DNA of 64,000 nt from Coprobacter tertius (GTDB lineage Bacteria; Bacteroidota; Bacteroidia; Bacteroidales; Coprobacteraceae). The notes under the pieces were generated by a model that worked only from the letters and a program-made list of their open reading frames with translations, did no database searches and was not told where the DNA came from. The stretch covers positions 1 through 64,000 of the forward strand of contig NZ_JANDHW010000011.1 of NCBI RefSeq assembly GCF_024330105.1, given 5' to 3'. Positions 10,401 to 18,769 of this stretch are shown here, one piece after another. How positions within the stretch are numbered: position 1 is the first letter of the stretch; every line of letters starts with the position of its first letter. The position numbers were made by a program, and so were the translations under genes.

Positions 10401-10630
10401 ACGTTAGCCCCGATCACGGGTTCTCCGTTACGATCGATTACAGTACCTTTAATTTCTCGGGTTTGCTGTATCGACTGAGATGCGTTTTCCCCCGTATCGG
10501 GTATCGTGCCGGTATTAGCAAATGCGGAAATGCTGCAAAAAAGGCAAAACAATATTGCCCCGAACTTAAACGATAACCATTTCCTTGAAACCGTTATCGC
10601 ATAGGCATTCAGTAAGGTTTTCTTTTTCAT
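7490..10630 (-). CDS. SusC/RagA-family TonB-dependent outer membrane transporter
   Basis: A 1046-residue TonB-dependent beta-barrel. After the signal peptide (about 1-39) comes a carboxypeptidase D regulatory-like domain (about 58-132), the TonB-box/plug region with the SusC signature around LVVVDGVP, and the barrel to the C-terminal phenylalanine. Only about 20 residues lie between the signal peptide and the regulatory-like domain, so the STN signalling domain used by sigma-regulated transporters is absent. This is notable because an ECF sigma factor and anti-sigma remnant sit directly upstream. The import energy would come from TonB/ExbBD, a set of which is encoded at 42.4-44.3 kb. Confidence 0.95.
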   Translation of the reverse strand: MKKKTLLNAYAITVSRKWLSFKFGAILFCLFCSISAFANTGTIPDTGENASQSIQQTREIKGTVIDRNGEPVIGANVSVIGTTTGVNTDINGNFTLNVKPNDVLKISFIGYKPQNIMIKNQSELRIVLTEDDKQLGEVVVTAMGIKRKSETLAYAADVVGGKDVNDIKSINMINSLQGKSAGLIITPNSTGAGGASKILLRGNKSINGNNQPLVVVDGVPLMMNITGTQVDNNYGGQRDGGDAMSTINPDDIASITLLKGASAAALYGAVAANGAIMITTKSAQAGKVSINVSSNTTIENPMVLPEFQNSYGVSNNGTYSWGDKLDTKAPNYLKDFFRTGVTTNNSIALNGGNENIQAYFSYANVASNGITPENNYMSHTFNSKVGFNLFKQIHVDFNAKYVNQHVKNQPASGYLWNPLTGAYLFPRGEDWNGYKNQYEVYDPARGIKVQNWTNTGQQQFGNPYWVLNRMTPISDRNRYEFGGSVTWDITKDLNIGGRLKYEKGDEHFVHNAYASSVGNLYPMGRMKDNRSSSEQLYGDVLVNYSHKFNEISLSATAGSSFTQTQTVFNELWGEGSQFQMNDGKPSGNIYYPNIFTPNNYYSNIARIGEKWQTKKRINSVFATAQIGYHDGLFLDLTARNDWSSTLAFTDDVSFFYPSVGGSFLLNKFVDMGEKVDLVKFRASYSIVGNDVPLYVTNLLYTLGANGELTPPEKAPFKTLKPEKTNSFEVGFDGTFLDYRLNVSFTYYKSNTRNQFFAVSAPFETGLRSRYVNAGNVQNQGVEATAGWISQFTPNFSWSTDLNFSYNDNKIIELVDELPNGLEIKNFGGASVRLTEGGSYGDLYVRQLKRDENGKPLMNDKGEPILGGDATADLKYVGNMNAKVNMGWNNTFRYKDFTLSFLIDAKFGGKVLSMTEATLDGWGVSKRSGDARDNGGVTVDGVTFDPQKYYSTTGNTNFNSPYAVENYVYDATNIRLREMSFGYTFRNLFGIGKNLTAAIIGRNLFFFYKKAPMDPDISASTLNGMQGVDMFSLPTSRSFGLNIKLNF

Positions 10631-11052
10631 AAAATTGTTGTTTAATTAAAAAGTGGCTGGTTTGGTTTATCATAGTTTTCTGAGGATATTATTTATTCAT
10701 TAAATTTTGTGTTTCTGGCAGGTTAACAACTCTTTTCTTGTTTCATACAAGCGAACAATTCATCAAATTAAATAACGTTTGTCATGGATATTACCCGGCA
10801 AAGGATACCTCCTTTAATATATTACATTTCAGCTAATGAATATACTAACCGTAAATGAATATTTTTATTAAGCAGTATAGTGATTATGTGTAAAAACTAC
10901 TTGAAAATAGGCAAAAGAGTGCATTGTTGCCCGATAAGAAATAGAAGGGTGGTAAATAATATTTTCTGTAGGAGTAAGGGGTGATTACAGATATATCTAA
11001 AATAATAACCGGATAGCAACAGATAAGCTATATCGCGATCGGAAAAAATCTT
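10631..11052. other. 422-bp intergenic region upstream of susC
   Basis: This A/T-rich spacer lies between susC and the small anti-sigma gene, both on the minus strand. It has no ORF with recognisable content; in particular no FecR or membrane segment similar to an anti-sigma C-terminus was recognised. A TATCCTTTG sequence on the minus strand around 10796-10804 resembles a -7 box with one extra base. It presumably holds the susCD promoter, perhaps read by the neighbouring ECF sigma factor. Confidence 0.5.
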
Positions 11053-11286
11053 TTATTTTTTCGGATTGCGGTTTCTGATCTTTTTTTTCAATGCATTCAG
11101 AGCCGAAACAGTGTCTATTTTGTCCGTTGAAGCCGCATTGGTGGCGACGCGTAGTGTGAAATATAGCCGGTCGAGAATTTCTTTATTCTCTTTCGAGGCA
11201 TAATACCATTCTTCGACCTTTTTTTTTGTCTCGTTATCTAAGGATCCGGTCAGGTATCCGGTCAGAATATTTTCATCTATTTTCAT
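11053..11286 (-). CDS. Mini anti-sigma factor (N-terminal domain of FecR type only)
   Basis: A 77-residue protein starting MKIDENILTGYLTG, the usual beginning of Bacteroidota FecR-type anti-sigma factors, followed by the helical sigma-binding region with an EEWYYAS block. Full family members are about 300-350 residues, with a membrane helix and periplasmic FecR domain; here the protein stops after the cytoplasmic part with a basic tail. The start at 11286 is preferred over one 27 bases upstream because a -7 box at 11322-11329 places the transcript start near 11317. It lies between the divergent ECF sigma gene and susC. It is either a shortened, still sigma-binding protein or a decayed gene. 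Confidence 0.65.
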   Translation of the reverse strand: MKIDENILTGYLTGSLDNETKKKVEEWYYASKENKEILDRLYFTLRVATNAASTDKIDTVSALNALKKKIRNRNPKK

Positions 11287-11321
11287 GTGTAAGAATCGAA
11301 AATCAATAAGCATAATAATGA

Positions 11322-11329
11322 CAAAGATA
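11322..11329 (-). promoter_or_regulatory. -7 promoter box of the mini anti-sigma gene
   Basis: The minus-strand sequence TATCTTTG matches TAnnTTTG, 35 bases before the ATG at 11286. No -33 TTTG at the standard spacing. Confidence 0.5.
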
Positions 11330-11442
11330 GTAAAATCTAAAAATTATTTTTATCCTTTTTTACGAATAATTATTGTGCTATTTTTTTACTTATAATTAAT
11401 ATTTGATTTCTTTGAATTATATATGTGGATATTATATAAAAT

Positions 11443-12033
11443 ATGGATTTACAGCAAAAAGAGGATATAATAAATTATAACGAACCAATTATAAAGGCTA
11501 TAAGAAGAGGCGACGAATCCTGTTTTGAGCTGATATACCGATTTTATTTTAAAGGATTATGCCTTTTTGCTAACAAATATGTGTCGTTGCATGAAGCCGA
11601 GGAGATTGTGCAGGATACCATGTTGTTTTTATGGGAGAACCGTTTGGATCTGAAACCAGAAATGTCTTTGAAGTCACTTTTATTTACAATTGTGAAAAAT
11701 AAGGCTTTAAACCGACAAGCTCATGAATCGATGAAAAGCAAAGTGATGCAAGATATGATCGCTCGTTACGAGGAGATTTTCGACGACCCCGATTTTTATT
11801 TAGAAAATGAATTAATGGCTCTTTTTTCGAATGCTTTGAATAAAATGCCTAAAGAATTCAGGATTACATTCGACATGAATCGAATAGATGGCCTTACTCA
11901 TAAGGAAATAGCGAGCCGGTTAAATATTTCTCCACAAACGGTAAATTACAGAATATGTCAGATCCTTAAGCGTTTACGTGAGGATCTTAAAGATTATCTG
12001 CCTTTTGTACTGTTATTCTTATTAAGTGTATAA
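11443..12033 (+). CDS. ECF-type RNA polymerase sigma factor
   Basis: A 196-residue sigma-70 family protein of the extracytoplasmic function type. Region 2 includes the EEIVQDTMLFLWENR helix that binds the -10 element and core enzyme. Region 4 has the helix-turn-helix THKEIASRLNISPQTVNYRI. The hydrophobic end (about the last 14 residues) is common in Bacteroidota ECF factors. It is transcribed away from the anti-sigma and susCD genes, whereas the usual order is co-directional sigma, anti-sigma, susC, susD. The likely target is the susCD promoter, but this is inferred from position alone. Confidence 0.92.
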   Translation: MDLQQKEDIINYNEPIIKAIRRGDESCFELIYRFYFKGLCLFANKYVSLHEAEEIVQDTMLFLWENRLDLKPEMSLKSLLFTIVKNKALNRQAHESMKSKVMQDMIARYEEIFDDPDFYLENELMALFSNALNKMPKEFRITFDMNRIDGLTHKEIASRLNISPQTVNYRICQILKRLREDLKDYLPFVLLFLLSV

Positions 12034-12035
12034 AT

Positions 12036-12070
12036 AAAAAGTCCCGAAATATTTTAACTCGGGACTTTTT
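12036..12070. terminator. Bidirectional terminator between the ECF sigma gene and der
   Basis: AAAAAGTCCCGA and TCGGGACTTTTT form a 12-bp stem with an 11-base loop. The two genes converge, so it can end transcription from both sides. Confidence 0.92.
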
Positions 12071-12085
12071 TATTTATGGCATATT

Positions 12086-13399
12086 TTATTTTTCTCTCAT
12101 AAAGATGTTTATAGGGGTTCCTGTAAAGTCCCATTTTTCTCTGATCTTGTTTTCGAGAAACCGCTTATACGGTTCTTTTACCCACTGAGGCAGATTGCAG
12201 AAAAATACGAATGTAGGTACATAAGAGCCTTTGATTTGGGTAATGTATTTTATCTTTACGTATTTTCCTTTGTGTGCAGGGGGAGGGAAATTCTCGATCA
12301 ACGGGAGCATTTCTTCATTGAGTTTTGCTGTCGGGATATGGTTATGTCTGTTTTTATATACCATAGAAGCCATTTCGAGGACTTTGAAAATGCGCTGTTT
12401 GGTAAGGGCCGAAGTGTACACGATCGGGAAATCGACGAAGGGTGCGAAGCGTTCGCGAATCGCATCTTCGAATGTTTTAATCGCTTTATTCGATTTGTCT
12501 TCTACCAAATCCCATTTGTTTACGCATACAACCAGCCCTTTTTTGTTTTTTTGGATAAGAGAGAAAATATTCTGGTCCTGACTTTCGATACCTCGTGTGG
12601 CGTCTATCATAAGAATACACACGTCGGAACTTTCGATGGCCCTGATCGACCGGATAACAGAATAATATTCGATGTCTTCGGTTACTTTTCCCTTCTTGCG
12701 AATACCGGCAGTATCTACCAGATAAAAATCGAAACCGTATTTATTATATCTGGTAAAAATCGAATCCCGTGTCGTGCCGGCAATATCGGTAACAATATAG
12801 CGTTCTTCTCCGATAAAGGCATTGATGATCGATGATTTTCCGGCGTTAGGACGTCCTACTACGGCAATACGAGGGATATTTTCTTCGATGACTTCCTCTT
12901 CTTTTTCCGGGAATTTGGCAATGACTTCATCGAGCAAATCTCCGGTTCCGAATCCGTTTATGGCCGAAATACACCATGGGTCACCTAACCCGAGACGATA
13001 AAATTCAGCAGCATTGTATTGCAACTCATTGGTATCGGTCTTATTGGCAATAAGAAAGATCGGCTTTTTCGATTTCCTTAAAATTTCAGCTACATGATCG
13101 TCGAGATTGGTAGTTCCGGTCATGACATCTACTACAAAGAGTATAACATCGGCCTCGTCTATAGCAAGAGCCACTTGTTTATTTATTTCTTCTTCGAAAA
13201 TATCTTCGGAGTTTACTACCCACCCGCCTGTATCGATGACCGAGAATTCTTTCCCACACCATTCTACTTTACCATACTGGCGATCTCGTGTTGTTCCCGA
13301 TACTTCGTTGACAATCGCTTTCCGAGATTTTGTGAGACGATTAAAAAGTGTCGATTTTCCAACATTCGGACGTCCGACAATAGCTACAATATTTCCCAT
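12086..13399 (-). CDS. der: Ribosome biogenesis GTPase Der (EngA)
   Basis: A 437-residue protein with two tandem GTPase domains. The first P-loop GRPNVGKST is near residue 8 and the second GRPNAGKSS is near residue 182, each followed by DTGG or DTAG and NKxD motifs. A C-terminal KH-like domain completes the family layout. Der acts in late assembly of the 50S subunit. The gene follows era by 69 bases on the minus strand, in the run rpmF, fabH, era, der common in Bacteroidales. Confidence 0.97.
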   Translation of the reverse strand: MGNIVAIVGRPNVGKSTLFNRLTKSRKAIVNEVSGTTRDRQYGKVEWCGKEFSVIDTGGWVVNSEDIFEEEINKQVALAIDEADVILFVVDVMTGTTNLDDHVAEILRKSKKPIFLIANKTDTNELQYNAAEFYRLGLGDPWCISAINGFGTGDLLDEVIAKFPEKEEEVIEENIPRIAVVGRPNAGKSSIINAFIGEERYIVTDIAGTTRDSIFTRYNKYGFDFYLVDTAGIRKKGKVTEDIEYYSVIRSIRAIESSDVCILMIDATRGIESQDQNIFSLIQKNKKGLVVCVNKWDLVEDKSNKAIKTFEDAIRERFAPFVDFPIVYTSALTKQRIFKVLEMASMVYKNRHNHIPTAKLNEEMLPLIENFPPPAHKGKYVKIKYITQIKGSYVPTFVFFCNLPQWVKEPYKRFLENKIREKWDFTGTPINIFMREK

Positions 13400-13468
13400 A
13401 ATTTTTTTGTTATTAATTTTTTTGCGGCTGTCACAGCCGTGATGATCCGGGTTTCGGTAAGTCTATTT

Positions 13469-14353
13469 TTAGTCGAGCTTGTAACCGAAACTCTTCAATT
13501 TATTTTCTTTATTTCTCCAGTCTTTTTCTACTTTTACATACAGTTCGAGATATACATGTTTTTGGAAAAAGGCTTCGATGTCTTTTCGAGCGAGTGTACC
13601 TACCCGCTTAAGAGCGCTTCCTCCTTTCCCGATAATAATTCCTTTCTGCGAATCTCTTTCGACGTAAATAACGGCCATAATATGAATCGAATTTTCCTCT
13701 TCACGGAATTGTTCGATCACCACTTCTACGGCATAGGGTATTTCTTTTTCGTAAGTAAGCAATATTTTTTCCCGAATGATTTCGGTTACGAAAAAACGTG
13801 CCGGTTTGTCGGTAAGCGCATCTTTTTCGAAAAAAGGAGGGGAGGGCGGTAATAGTGTCTCGATTCGTTTCAGTAAATAGTCGAGGTTAAATTTATATTG
13901 TGCAGATACCGGAATGATCTCGGCATTTGGCAGTAATTCCGACCAATGGGCAACCAATTGTTCGAGTACCTGCTGGTCTTTTAACAAATCTATCTTATTT
14001 ATTACGACTAAAACCGGTATGGTTTGTGCCGCCACTTTTTCGAGAAATGCCTTATTTTTTTCGGGAGACTCAACAACGTCGGTAACATACAATAAGATGT
14101 CGGCGTCTTTGAGTGCCGACTGGGAGAAGTTCAACATAGACTCCTGCAATTTGTAATTAGGCGACAGGACTCCGGGGGTATCGGAATACACGATCTGCAT
14201 GTCGTCGGTATTAACGATACCCATAATTCGATGGCGGGTGGTTTGCGCTTTCGATGTGATAATCGAAATACGTTCGCCTACGAGGGAATTCATCAACGTC
14301 GATTTCCCTACGTTCGGGTTTCCCACAATATTTACAAAACCAGCTTTATGCAT
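13469..14353 (-). CDS. era: GTPase Era
   Basis: A 294-residue GTPase with an N-terminal P-loop GNPNVGKST near residue 11, DTPG and NKID motifs, and a C-terminal KH domain with the GKGGSALK loop that binds the 3' end of 16S rRNA. Era supports 30S maturation. The length is standard. It sits between fabH and der on the minus strand; a terminator-like hairpin separates it from fabH, so it may have its own promoter. Confidence 0.97.
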   Translation of the reverse strand: MHKAGFVNIVGNPNVGKSTLMNSLVGERISIITSKAQTTRHRIMGIVNTDDMQIVYSDTPGVLSPNYKLQESMLNFSQSALKDADILLYVTDVVESPEKNKAFLEKVAAQTIPVLVVINKIDLLKDQQVLEQLVAHWSELLPNAEIIPVSAQYKFNLDYLLKRIETLLPPSPPFFEKDALTDKPARFFVTEIIREKILLTYEKEIPYAVEVVIEQFREEENSIHIMAVIYVERDSQKGIIIGKGGSALKRVGTLARKDIEAFFQKHVYLELYVKVEKDWRNKENKLKSFGYKLD

Positions 14354-14441
14354 AATAAAAAGGTATTAATTCGTTAGTAGTCTTTCGGTAATAACAATAT
14401 ATTCAGATAAAAGATCGTTAAAATACCGTCAGCTAACAGGT

Positions 14442-14495
14442 AAAAAAATACGCTAAGCAGCGCAAAGAGATGACTCAGGCGTAACTTGGCGTATT
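14442..14495 (-). terminator. Terminator after fabH
   Basis: On the minus strand AATACGCCAAG pairs with CTTAGCGTATT (one mismatch) and is followed by a run of seven Ts. The loop is about 26 bases and may fold further. Confidence 0.65.
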
Positions 14496-14512
14496 AATTT
14501 TATCCGGGTACC

Positions 14513-15505
14513 TTATTTTTTATTGTATCCCCATTTCAGGAAAACTGCACCCCAAGTAAATCCGGCTCCGAAAGCTGCCAGAACGAGGTTGTCGCCTTTT
14601 TTGAATTTATCTTCCCATTCTGAAAGACAAAGGGGAATAGAAGCCGCGCTTGTATTTCCGTATTTTTCGATGTTAATAACGACTTTTTTAGGATCGATTT
14701 CTATACGTCCGGCGATGGCTTCGATAATTCTCGCATTGGCCTGATGAGGTATAAACCAATCTAATGTATTTACATCGAGATTATTACGTTTCATCACTTC
14801 GAGCGATGCTTCAAGCATGTCTGAAACCGCATGCTTATAAACGGCACGACCTTCCTGATACACATAGTGCTCCATATTGTCGATGCTTTCGTGCGTAGCG
14901 GGATATGCCGAACCTCCGGCCTTCATGATAAGATGAGGGAGCCCTATTCCGTCGGTACGAAAGACCGCGTCGATTACGCCTGTATCTTCGTCGGTCGGTT
15001 CCAGCAACACGGCTGCTGCTGCATCCCCGAAAAGCGGGCAGGTCGAGCGATCGGTGTAATTGGTCATCGATGACATCTTTTCGGCTGCCAAAACGATGAC
15101 TTTTTTGTAAAGACCGCTTTTTACATACGCTGCGCCTGCCTGAAGGGCTACGATAAATCCTGCGCAAGCAGCCTGGATGTCATAACCGAAACAGTGTTTC
15201 AATCCTGATTTTTCGGCAATAATAGAGGCTGTCGACGGAAAGCGGTAATCCGGGTTCGAAGTTGCACAAATGACCAGTTCGATATCGTCGGCTTTTGTGC
15301 GGGTTTTTTCTAAAAGTTCGTTCACGGCGCGATACCCCAATTCCGAAGAACCCATTCCTTCGCCTTTAAGTATGCGTCGTTCTTTAATTCCAACACGTGT
15401 GGTGATCCATTCATCGTTGGTATCGACCATTTGCGACAACTCCTCGTTGGTCAGCACATAGTCGGGAACGTAAGAAGCCACCCCTGTAATAACTGCATTT
15501 TGCAT
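14513..15505 (-). CDS. fabH: Beta-ketoacyl-ACP synthase III (FabH)
   Basis: A 330-residue condensing enzyme that starts fatty acid synthesis by joining acyl-CoA to malonyl-ACP. The catalytic triad is visible: C114 in QAACAGF, His near 252 in PHQAN and Asn near 282 in YGNTSAAS. The length matches the family. It follows rpmF and the yceD-like gene; plsX, found in this cluster in many other bacteria, is not here. A hairpin between rpmF and fabH may reduce read-through. Confidence 0.96.
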   Translation of the reverse strand: MQNAVITGVASYVPDYVLTNEELSQMVDTNDEWITTRVGIKERRILKGEGMGSSELGYRAVNELLEKTRTKADDIELVICATSNPDYRFPSTASIIAEKSGLKHCFGYDIQAACAGFIVALQAGAAYVKSGLYKKVIVLAAEKMSSMTNYTDRSTCPLFGDAAAAVLLEPTDEDTGVIDAVFRTDGIGLPHLIMKAGGSAYPATHESIDNMEHYVYQEGRAVYKHAVSDMLEASLEVMKRNNLDVNTLDWFIPHQANARIIEAIAGRIEIDPKKVVINIEKYGNTSAASIPLCLSEWEDKFKKGDNLVLAAFGAGFTWGAVFLKWGYNKK

Positions 15506-15526
15506 AATTAAAACATAGCTGAGTTA

Positions 15527-15558
15527 AAAAAAATGCCCTAAAAATATGTCTTTAGGGC
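15527..15558 (-). terminator. Terminator between rpmF and fabH
   Basis: On the minus strand GCCCTAAA pairs with TTTAGGGC around a loop of about 8 bases, followed by ATTTTTTTT. It would end or attenuate the yceD-rpmF transcript. Confidence 0.75.
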
Positions 15559-15597
15559 TTTGGGTTTATTTGCAATTTAATAATTCCCTAAAGGCTA

Positions 15598-15783
15598 TTA
15601 AACAGCAGCTTCTTTTTCGATTGCTAATTTACCTCTGTAGTAACCGCATGTGCCACAAACAGTATGGTAAATATGCCATGCTCCACAATTCGGGCAGATT
15701 GCCATAGTAGGAGCTACAGCCTTGTCGTGAGTTCTTCTTTTGGCTGTTCTTGTCTTCGATTGTTTTCTTTTAGGATGTGCCAT
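15598..15783 (-). CDS. rpmF: 50S ribosomal protein L32
   Basis: A 61-residue basic protein with the AHPKRKQSK start of L32. Four cysteines, C30, C33, C43 and C46, form the zinc ribbon, so this is the zinc-binding version. It lies 12 bases after the DUF177 gene, the conserved yceD-rpmF pair. Confidence 0.97.
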   Translation of the reverse strand: MAHPKRKQSKTRTAKRRTHDKAVAPTMAICPNCGAWHIYHTVCGTCGYYRGKLAIEKEAAV

Positions 15784-15795
15784 TTTCTTATTACT

Positions 15796-16377
15796 TTAAT
15801 TATTATCTATTAATTTTTTGAGTTCGTCCCATCGCGGGTCTGTTTTATCATCGTCGGGAATATCTTCTTCTCCCTCTTCGAAAAGAGAGTCTCCGACTTC
15901 CTCGTCTTCTTCGTCATCGACGCTTCGGGTAGTGTGTTTTTTGAGTTTCGAACTCATTGTCTTGTTACATTTTCCGGCCGGATGAACATGCTTCAGAGGT
16001 ATAGTGAGCGCAATAAACTCATACAAAAACCACGCGACGTTTATTTCACCTTCTGTTTCGGGTATGATGACGATATCGTCATTTTCTTCACTGTATTCTT
16101 TCCCGAATTTCACGAATATGCGTTCATGAGTGGAAACCGGTTGATCCATATAGTCGAGACATCGGTCACAGGGGATCTGTATTACCCCTTCGATCTCGAA
16201 ATTCAACTCGAATGTGTTGACCGATTTTTTTACCGTCAATATAACATTTACTTTGCCTTTTTGTACTTCAGGACTATCTATATTCCTGAAGAACTGATCA
16301 TCGAGTTGGTATTCATATTTTTGAGTACCTTCCGAAAGGCTCTTTAGCGGAATTTTATATAAATCAAATTTTCCCAC
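15796..16377 (-). CDS. DUF177 (YceD-like) protein
   Basis: A 193-residue member of the DUF177/YceD family, involved in 23S rRNA accumulation in other bacteria. The conserved block PCDRCLDYMDQPV lies in the middle. The second half carries the C-terminal acidic tail typical of Bacteroidota members. It heads an operon with rpmF. A -7 box lies 23 bases upstream. The family is firm; the exact role in this phylum is not established by the sequence. Confidence 0.88.
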   Translation of the reverse strand: MGKFDLYKIPLKSLSEGTQKYEYQLDDQFFRNIDSPEVQKGKVNVILTVKKSVNTFELNFEIEGVIQIPCDRCLDYMDQPVSTHERIFVKFGKEYSEENDDIVIIPETEGEINVAWFLYEFIALTIPLKHVHPAGKCNKTMSSKLKKHTTRSVDDEEDEEVGDSLFEEGEEDIPDDDKTDPRWDELKKLIDNN

Positions 16378-16400
16378 TGCTTACAGTCGTTAAAACCCTG

Positions 16401-16431
16401 CAAAGGTATAAAAAATAATTCTCTCTGTAAA
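16401..16431 (-). promoter_or_regulatory. Promoter of the DUF177-rpmF operon
   Basis: Minus strand TACCTTTG at 16401-16408 matches the -7 consensus, and TTTAC about 19 bases upstream (16427-16431) is a near match to the -33 TTTG. Confidence 0.6.
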
Positions 16432-16541
16432 CTTTTCACTTCTTTTTATTGCATCTTTGCAAAAATCAACAGAATAAACTCTTTTTATAGGTACTGTTAA
16501 CAGTTAAACGAAAGGTTGTTGTTCATTTAGGAGAGTGTGAT

Positions 16542-17702
16542 TCAGGCAAGTCTCAACTCGATTCGGAAGGTCGTTCCCTTACCAATCTCAGAGTCTTTTA
16601 CGAAAATTTTTCCATCGTGATACTCTTCAATAATTCGTTTTACGAGGGTAAGTCCCAGCCCCCAGCCTCTTTTTTTGGTGGTAAAGCCGGGATGAAAAAT
16701 TGTTTTGAAATATTTTTTCAGTATTCCTTTGCCACTGTCTTTTATTTCGATGTAGCACCATTTTTCGTCCCGAAATAGGGTGATATCTATTTTCCCTTCA
16801 CCGCTCATGGCGTCTATGGCGTTTTTACATAAGTTTTCGATAACCCATTCTATTAAGGGTACGCACATCATACTGTATATGGGTTCATCGGGTGTATGGG
16901 TCGTTATTTTTACTTTTTCGGAAACTCGGCGACGCATATATTCTGTTGCGTTGGTCAGTACATCGTTTACCGATTCGAGTTTCATTTCGGGTTTCGACCC
17001 TATTTTAGAGAATCTTTCGGCAATGACAGAAAGCCGTTTTACATCTTTATTCATGTCTGAAAGCAGTTCCTTGTTTACTCCGTTCAGCTCGAGAAGATCC
17101 ATCCAAGCCATGAGAGAAGAGATGGGAGTTCCCAGTTGGTGTGCCGTTTCTTTAGAGAGCCCCACCCATACTTTGTTTTGTTCGGCTTTTTTAGTACTCA
17201 TCAGTGCGAGATAAGCGATGATGATGAACAAAATCATAACCCCCATTTGTATCATAGGATAATATGAAAGTCTTTTGAGCAATATAGAATCGTCGTAATA
17301 GAGGTACTGTCGAGTTTCGTTGTCGATAGGAATTTCTATGGTGTTTGAGTTTTTCTTATATTCATCGAGTTTTTTTTCTAAAAAACGGTCGCTTTTTTCT
17401 TCCGGAATATTTAGATTTCGGTAGTCGATGATATTATCGTCTTCGTCTGCGATAATTACCGGAATGGAGGTATTGCTTTGCAATATACGTAAGTTAAGCC
17501 CTACATCGACAGTCGAGGAATCGGGCCTTTCGGTAACGAGTGCCCGTGTGGCTTCGGCCCATATTTCCATTTTATTGCGCTCTTCTACCGAGAGGTCTTT
17601 TACCAAGTTATTGGAAATGTATAGGAAAACTGCCACGATGATTAGAGACAGGGAAAGAAATATGAATTTGAATTTTTGCCGGGTATCGTATATATTTTGC
17701 AT
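16542..17702 (-). CDS. Orphan sensor histidine kinase
   Basis: A 386-residue membrane kinase. One membrane helix is near residues 12-30 and another near 145-165, enclosing a periplasmic sensor of about 110 residues. The phospho-acceptor histidine is near residue 188 in KETAHQLGTP, followed by an HATPase_c domain with NLCKNAIDAM, DSGKGI and GWGLGLTLV. There is no response regulator gene next to it, so the partner is unknown. Hybrid-type or HAMP domains are not visible. It stands alone between tsf and the DUF177 gene. Confidence 0.9.
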   Translation of the reverse strand: MQNIYDTRQKFKFIFLSLSLIIVAVFLYISNNLVKDLSVEERNKMEIWAEATRALVTERPDSSTVDVGLNLRILQSNTSIPVIIADEDDNIIDYRNLNIPEEKSDRFLEKKLDEYKKNSNTIEIPIDNETRQYLYYDDSILLKRLSYYPMIQMGVMILFIIIAYLALMSTKKAEQNKVWVGLSKETAHQLGTPISSLMAWMDLLELNGVNKELLSDMNKDVKRLSVIAERFSKIGSKPEMKLESVNDVLTNATEYMRRRVSEKVKITTHTPDEPIYSMMCVPLIEWVIENLCKNAIDAMSGEGKIDITLFRDEKWCYIEIKDSGKGILKKYFKTIFHPGFTTKKRGWGLGLTLVKRIIEEYHDGKIFVKDSEIGKGTTFRIELRLA

Positions 17703-17787
17703 TGTCCGATCTTTTATTTTTTATAATTTATAACGTTTGCCGGGTGCTTTTATTGTAAACATTGTATATGCCCTTTGGGTAGAAACA

Positions 17788-17819
17788 GAAAAGGCTGCAT
17801 TTTCGTATGCAGCCTTTTC
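17788..17819. terminator. Terminator after tsf
   Basis: GAAAAGGCTGCA and TGCAGCCTTTTC form a perfect 12-bp stem with an 8-base loop. It lies 30 bases past the tsf stop on the minus strand and upstream of the histidine kinase start. The U tract is short because it is part of the stem. Confidence 0.8.
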
Positions 17820-17848
17820 GATATATATTTTTAAATACCGGTATTTCT

Positions 17849-18673
17849 TTATTCTGCGTTTAGTGTAAAACGAACGAATGAAACAGCGGTAAGATCTTTG
17901 TTTTGTTCGCTGAGATACTGTTGTATCGTTTTCTTTCCGTCTTTTACAAAAATTTGTTCGAGCAGAGTCATTTCCTGGAAGAATTTGTTGATACGACCTT
18001 GGGCGATCTTATCGAGCATTTCTTCTTTCTTGCCTTCTTCCCGTGCTTTTTCTTTTGCGATTTCGAGTTCTTTGGCAATAACATCGGCCGGTACTTCTTC
18101 CCGGTTTACAGCGATGGGGTTCATGGCAGCTACTTGCATAGCTACATCGCGTGCTACCTGATAGTCTATGTCTTTCTGGTTGAAACCTACAATGGTTGCC
18201 AGTTTATTTCCCGGGTGGATATAAAAAATAGTAGAAGGAGCAGTCAGAGAGCCGTAATAACCCAGTTCCATTTTTTCACCGGTAATACCGCTACGGTCTA
18301 CAATAAGATCTGCGATCGTGCGTCCGTCGATGGTAAGAGTTTTCAGCGCTTCGATATCTGCGGGTCTTTTTTCGAGAGCTACATCCAATATCGATCGGGT
18401 AAGAGCAATAAAGTCTTGATTCTGAGCAACGAAATCTGTTTCGCATTTCAGGGCAACAATAGCAGCGAAATCGCCTTTAGCATCGGCCAGTACGCAACCT
18501 TCAGAAGCTTCCCGGTCTTCACGCTTAGCAGCGATAGCTTTTCCTTTTTTACGGATAATTTCCATAGCGCCATCGAAATCGCCATTAGCTTCATTCAAGG
18601 CGTTTTTGCAATCCATCATACCGGCTCCGGTCATTTTGCGAAGCTTGGTAATATCAGCCATTGTAACAGCCAT
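17849..18673 (-). CDS. tsf: Elongation factor Ts
   Basis: A 274-residue guanine-nucleotide exchange factor for EF-Tu. The N-terminal UBA-like domain has the family's KLRKMTGAGMMDCK sequence, followed by the KCETDFVAQN signature of the dimerisation/core domain. The length is normal. It follows rpsB with 96 bases between, in which a hairpin is visible, so tsf expression may be partly attenuated. Confidence 0.97.
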   Translation of the reverse strand: MAVTMADITKLRKMTGAGMMDCKNALNEANGDFDGAMEIIRKKGKAIAAKREDREASEGCVLADAKGDFAAIVALKCETDFVAQNQDFIALTRSILDVALEKRPADIEALKTLTIDGRTIADLIVDRSGITGEKMELGYYGSLTAPSTIFYIHPGNKLATIVGFNQKDIDYQVARDVAMQVAAMNPIAVNREEVPADVIAKELEIAKEKAREEGKKEEMLDKIAQGRINKFFQEMTLLEQIFVKDGKKTIQQYLSEQNKDLTAVSFVRFTLNAE

Positions 18674-18718
18674 ATATTTTTCTCCTATTGGTTATGTTAG
18701 TTAGTAAGATTAAGCGCA

Positions 18719-18750
18719 AAAGAGTAAGGCCTTTCGAGTCTTACTCTTTG
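18719..18750 (-). terminator. Hairpin between rpsB and tsf (attenuator-like)
   Basis: On the minus strand AAAGAGTAAG pairs with CTTACTCTTT around an 11-base loop, ending in a short T run. The two genes are normally co-transcribed, and E. coli has a comparable partial terminator at this junction, so partial read-through is expected. Confidence 0.65.
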
Positions 18751-18769
18751 CACATTTTATTAAATGTTT

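Noticed and set aside
10649-11052. In-frame continuation after the mini anti-sigma stop as a decayed FecR part
   Set aside because: About 50 codons after the stop stay open but show no FecR-like pattern, and A/T-rich sequence gives such frames by chance. Noted as not supported.
13430-13444. CGGCTG-TCA-CAGCCG hairpin between der and era as a terminator
   Set aside because: The stem is short and is not followed by a T run in the direction of transcription.
13094-13852. 252-codon plus-strand frame over der and era
   Set aside because: It spans the ends of two conserved minus-strand genes and their intergenic gap, with no recognisable domain.
17903-18700. 265-codon plus-strand frame over tsf
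   Set aside because: It lies exactly opposite a universally conserved elongation factor gene and has Phe/Ser-rich composition typical of shadow frames.
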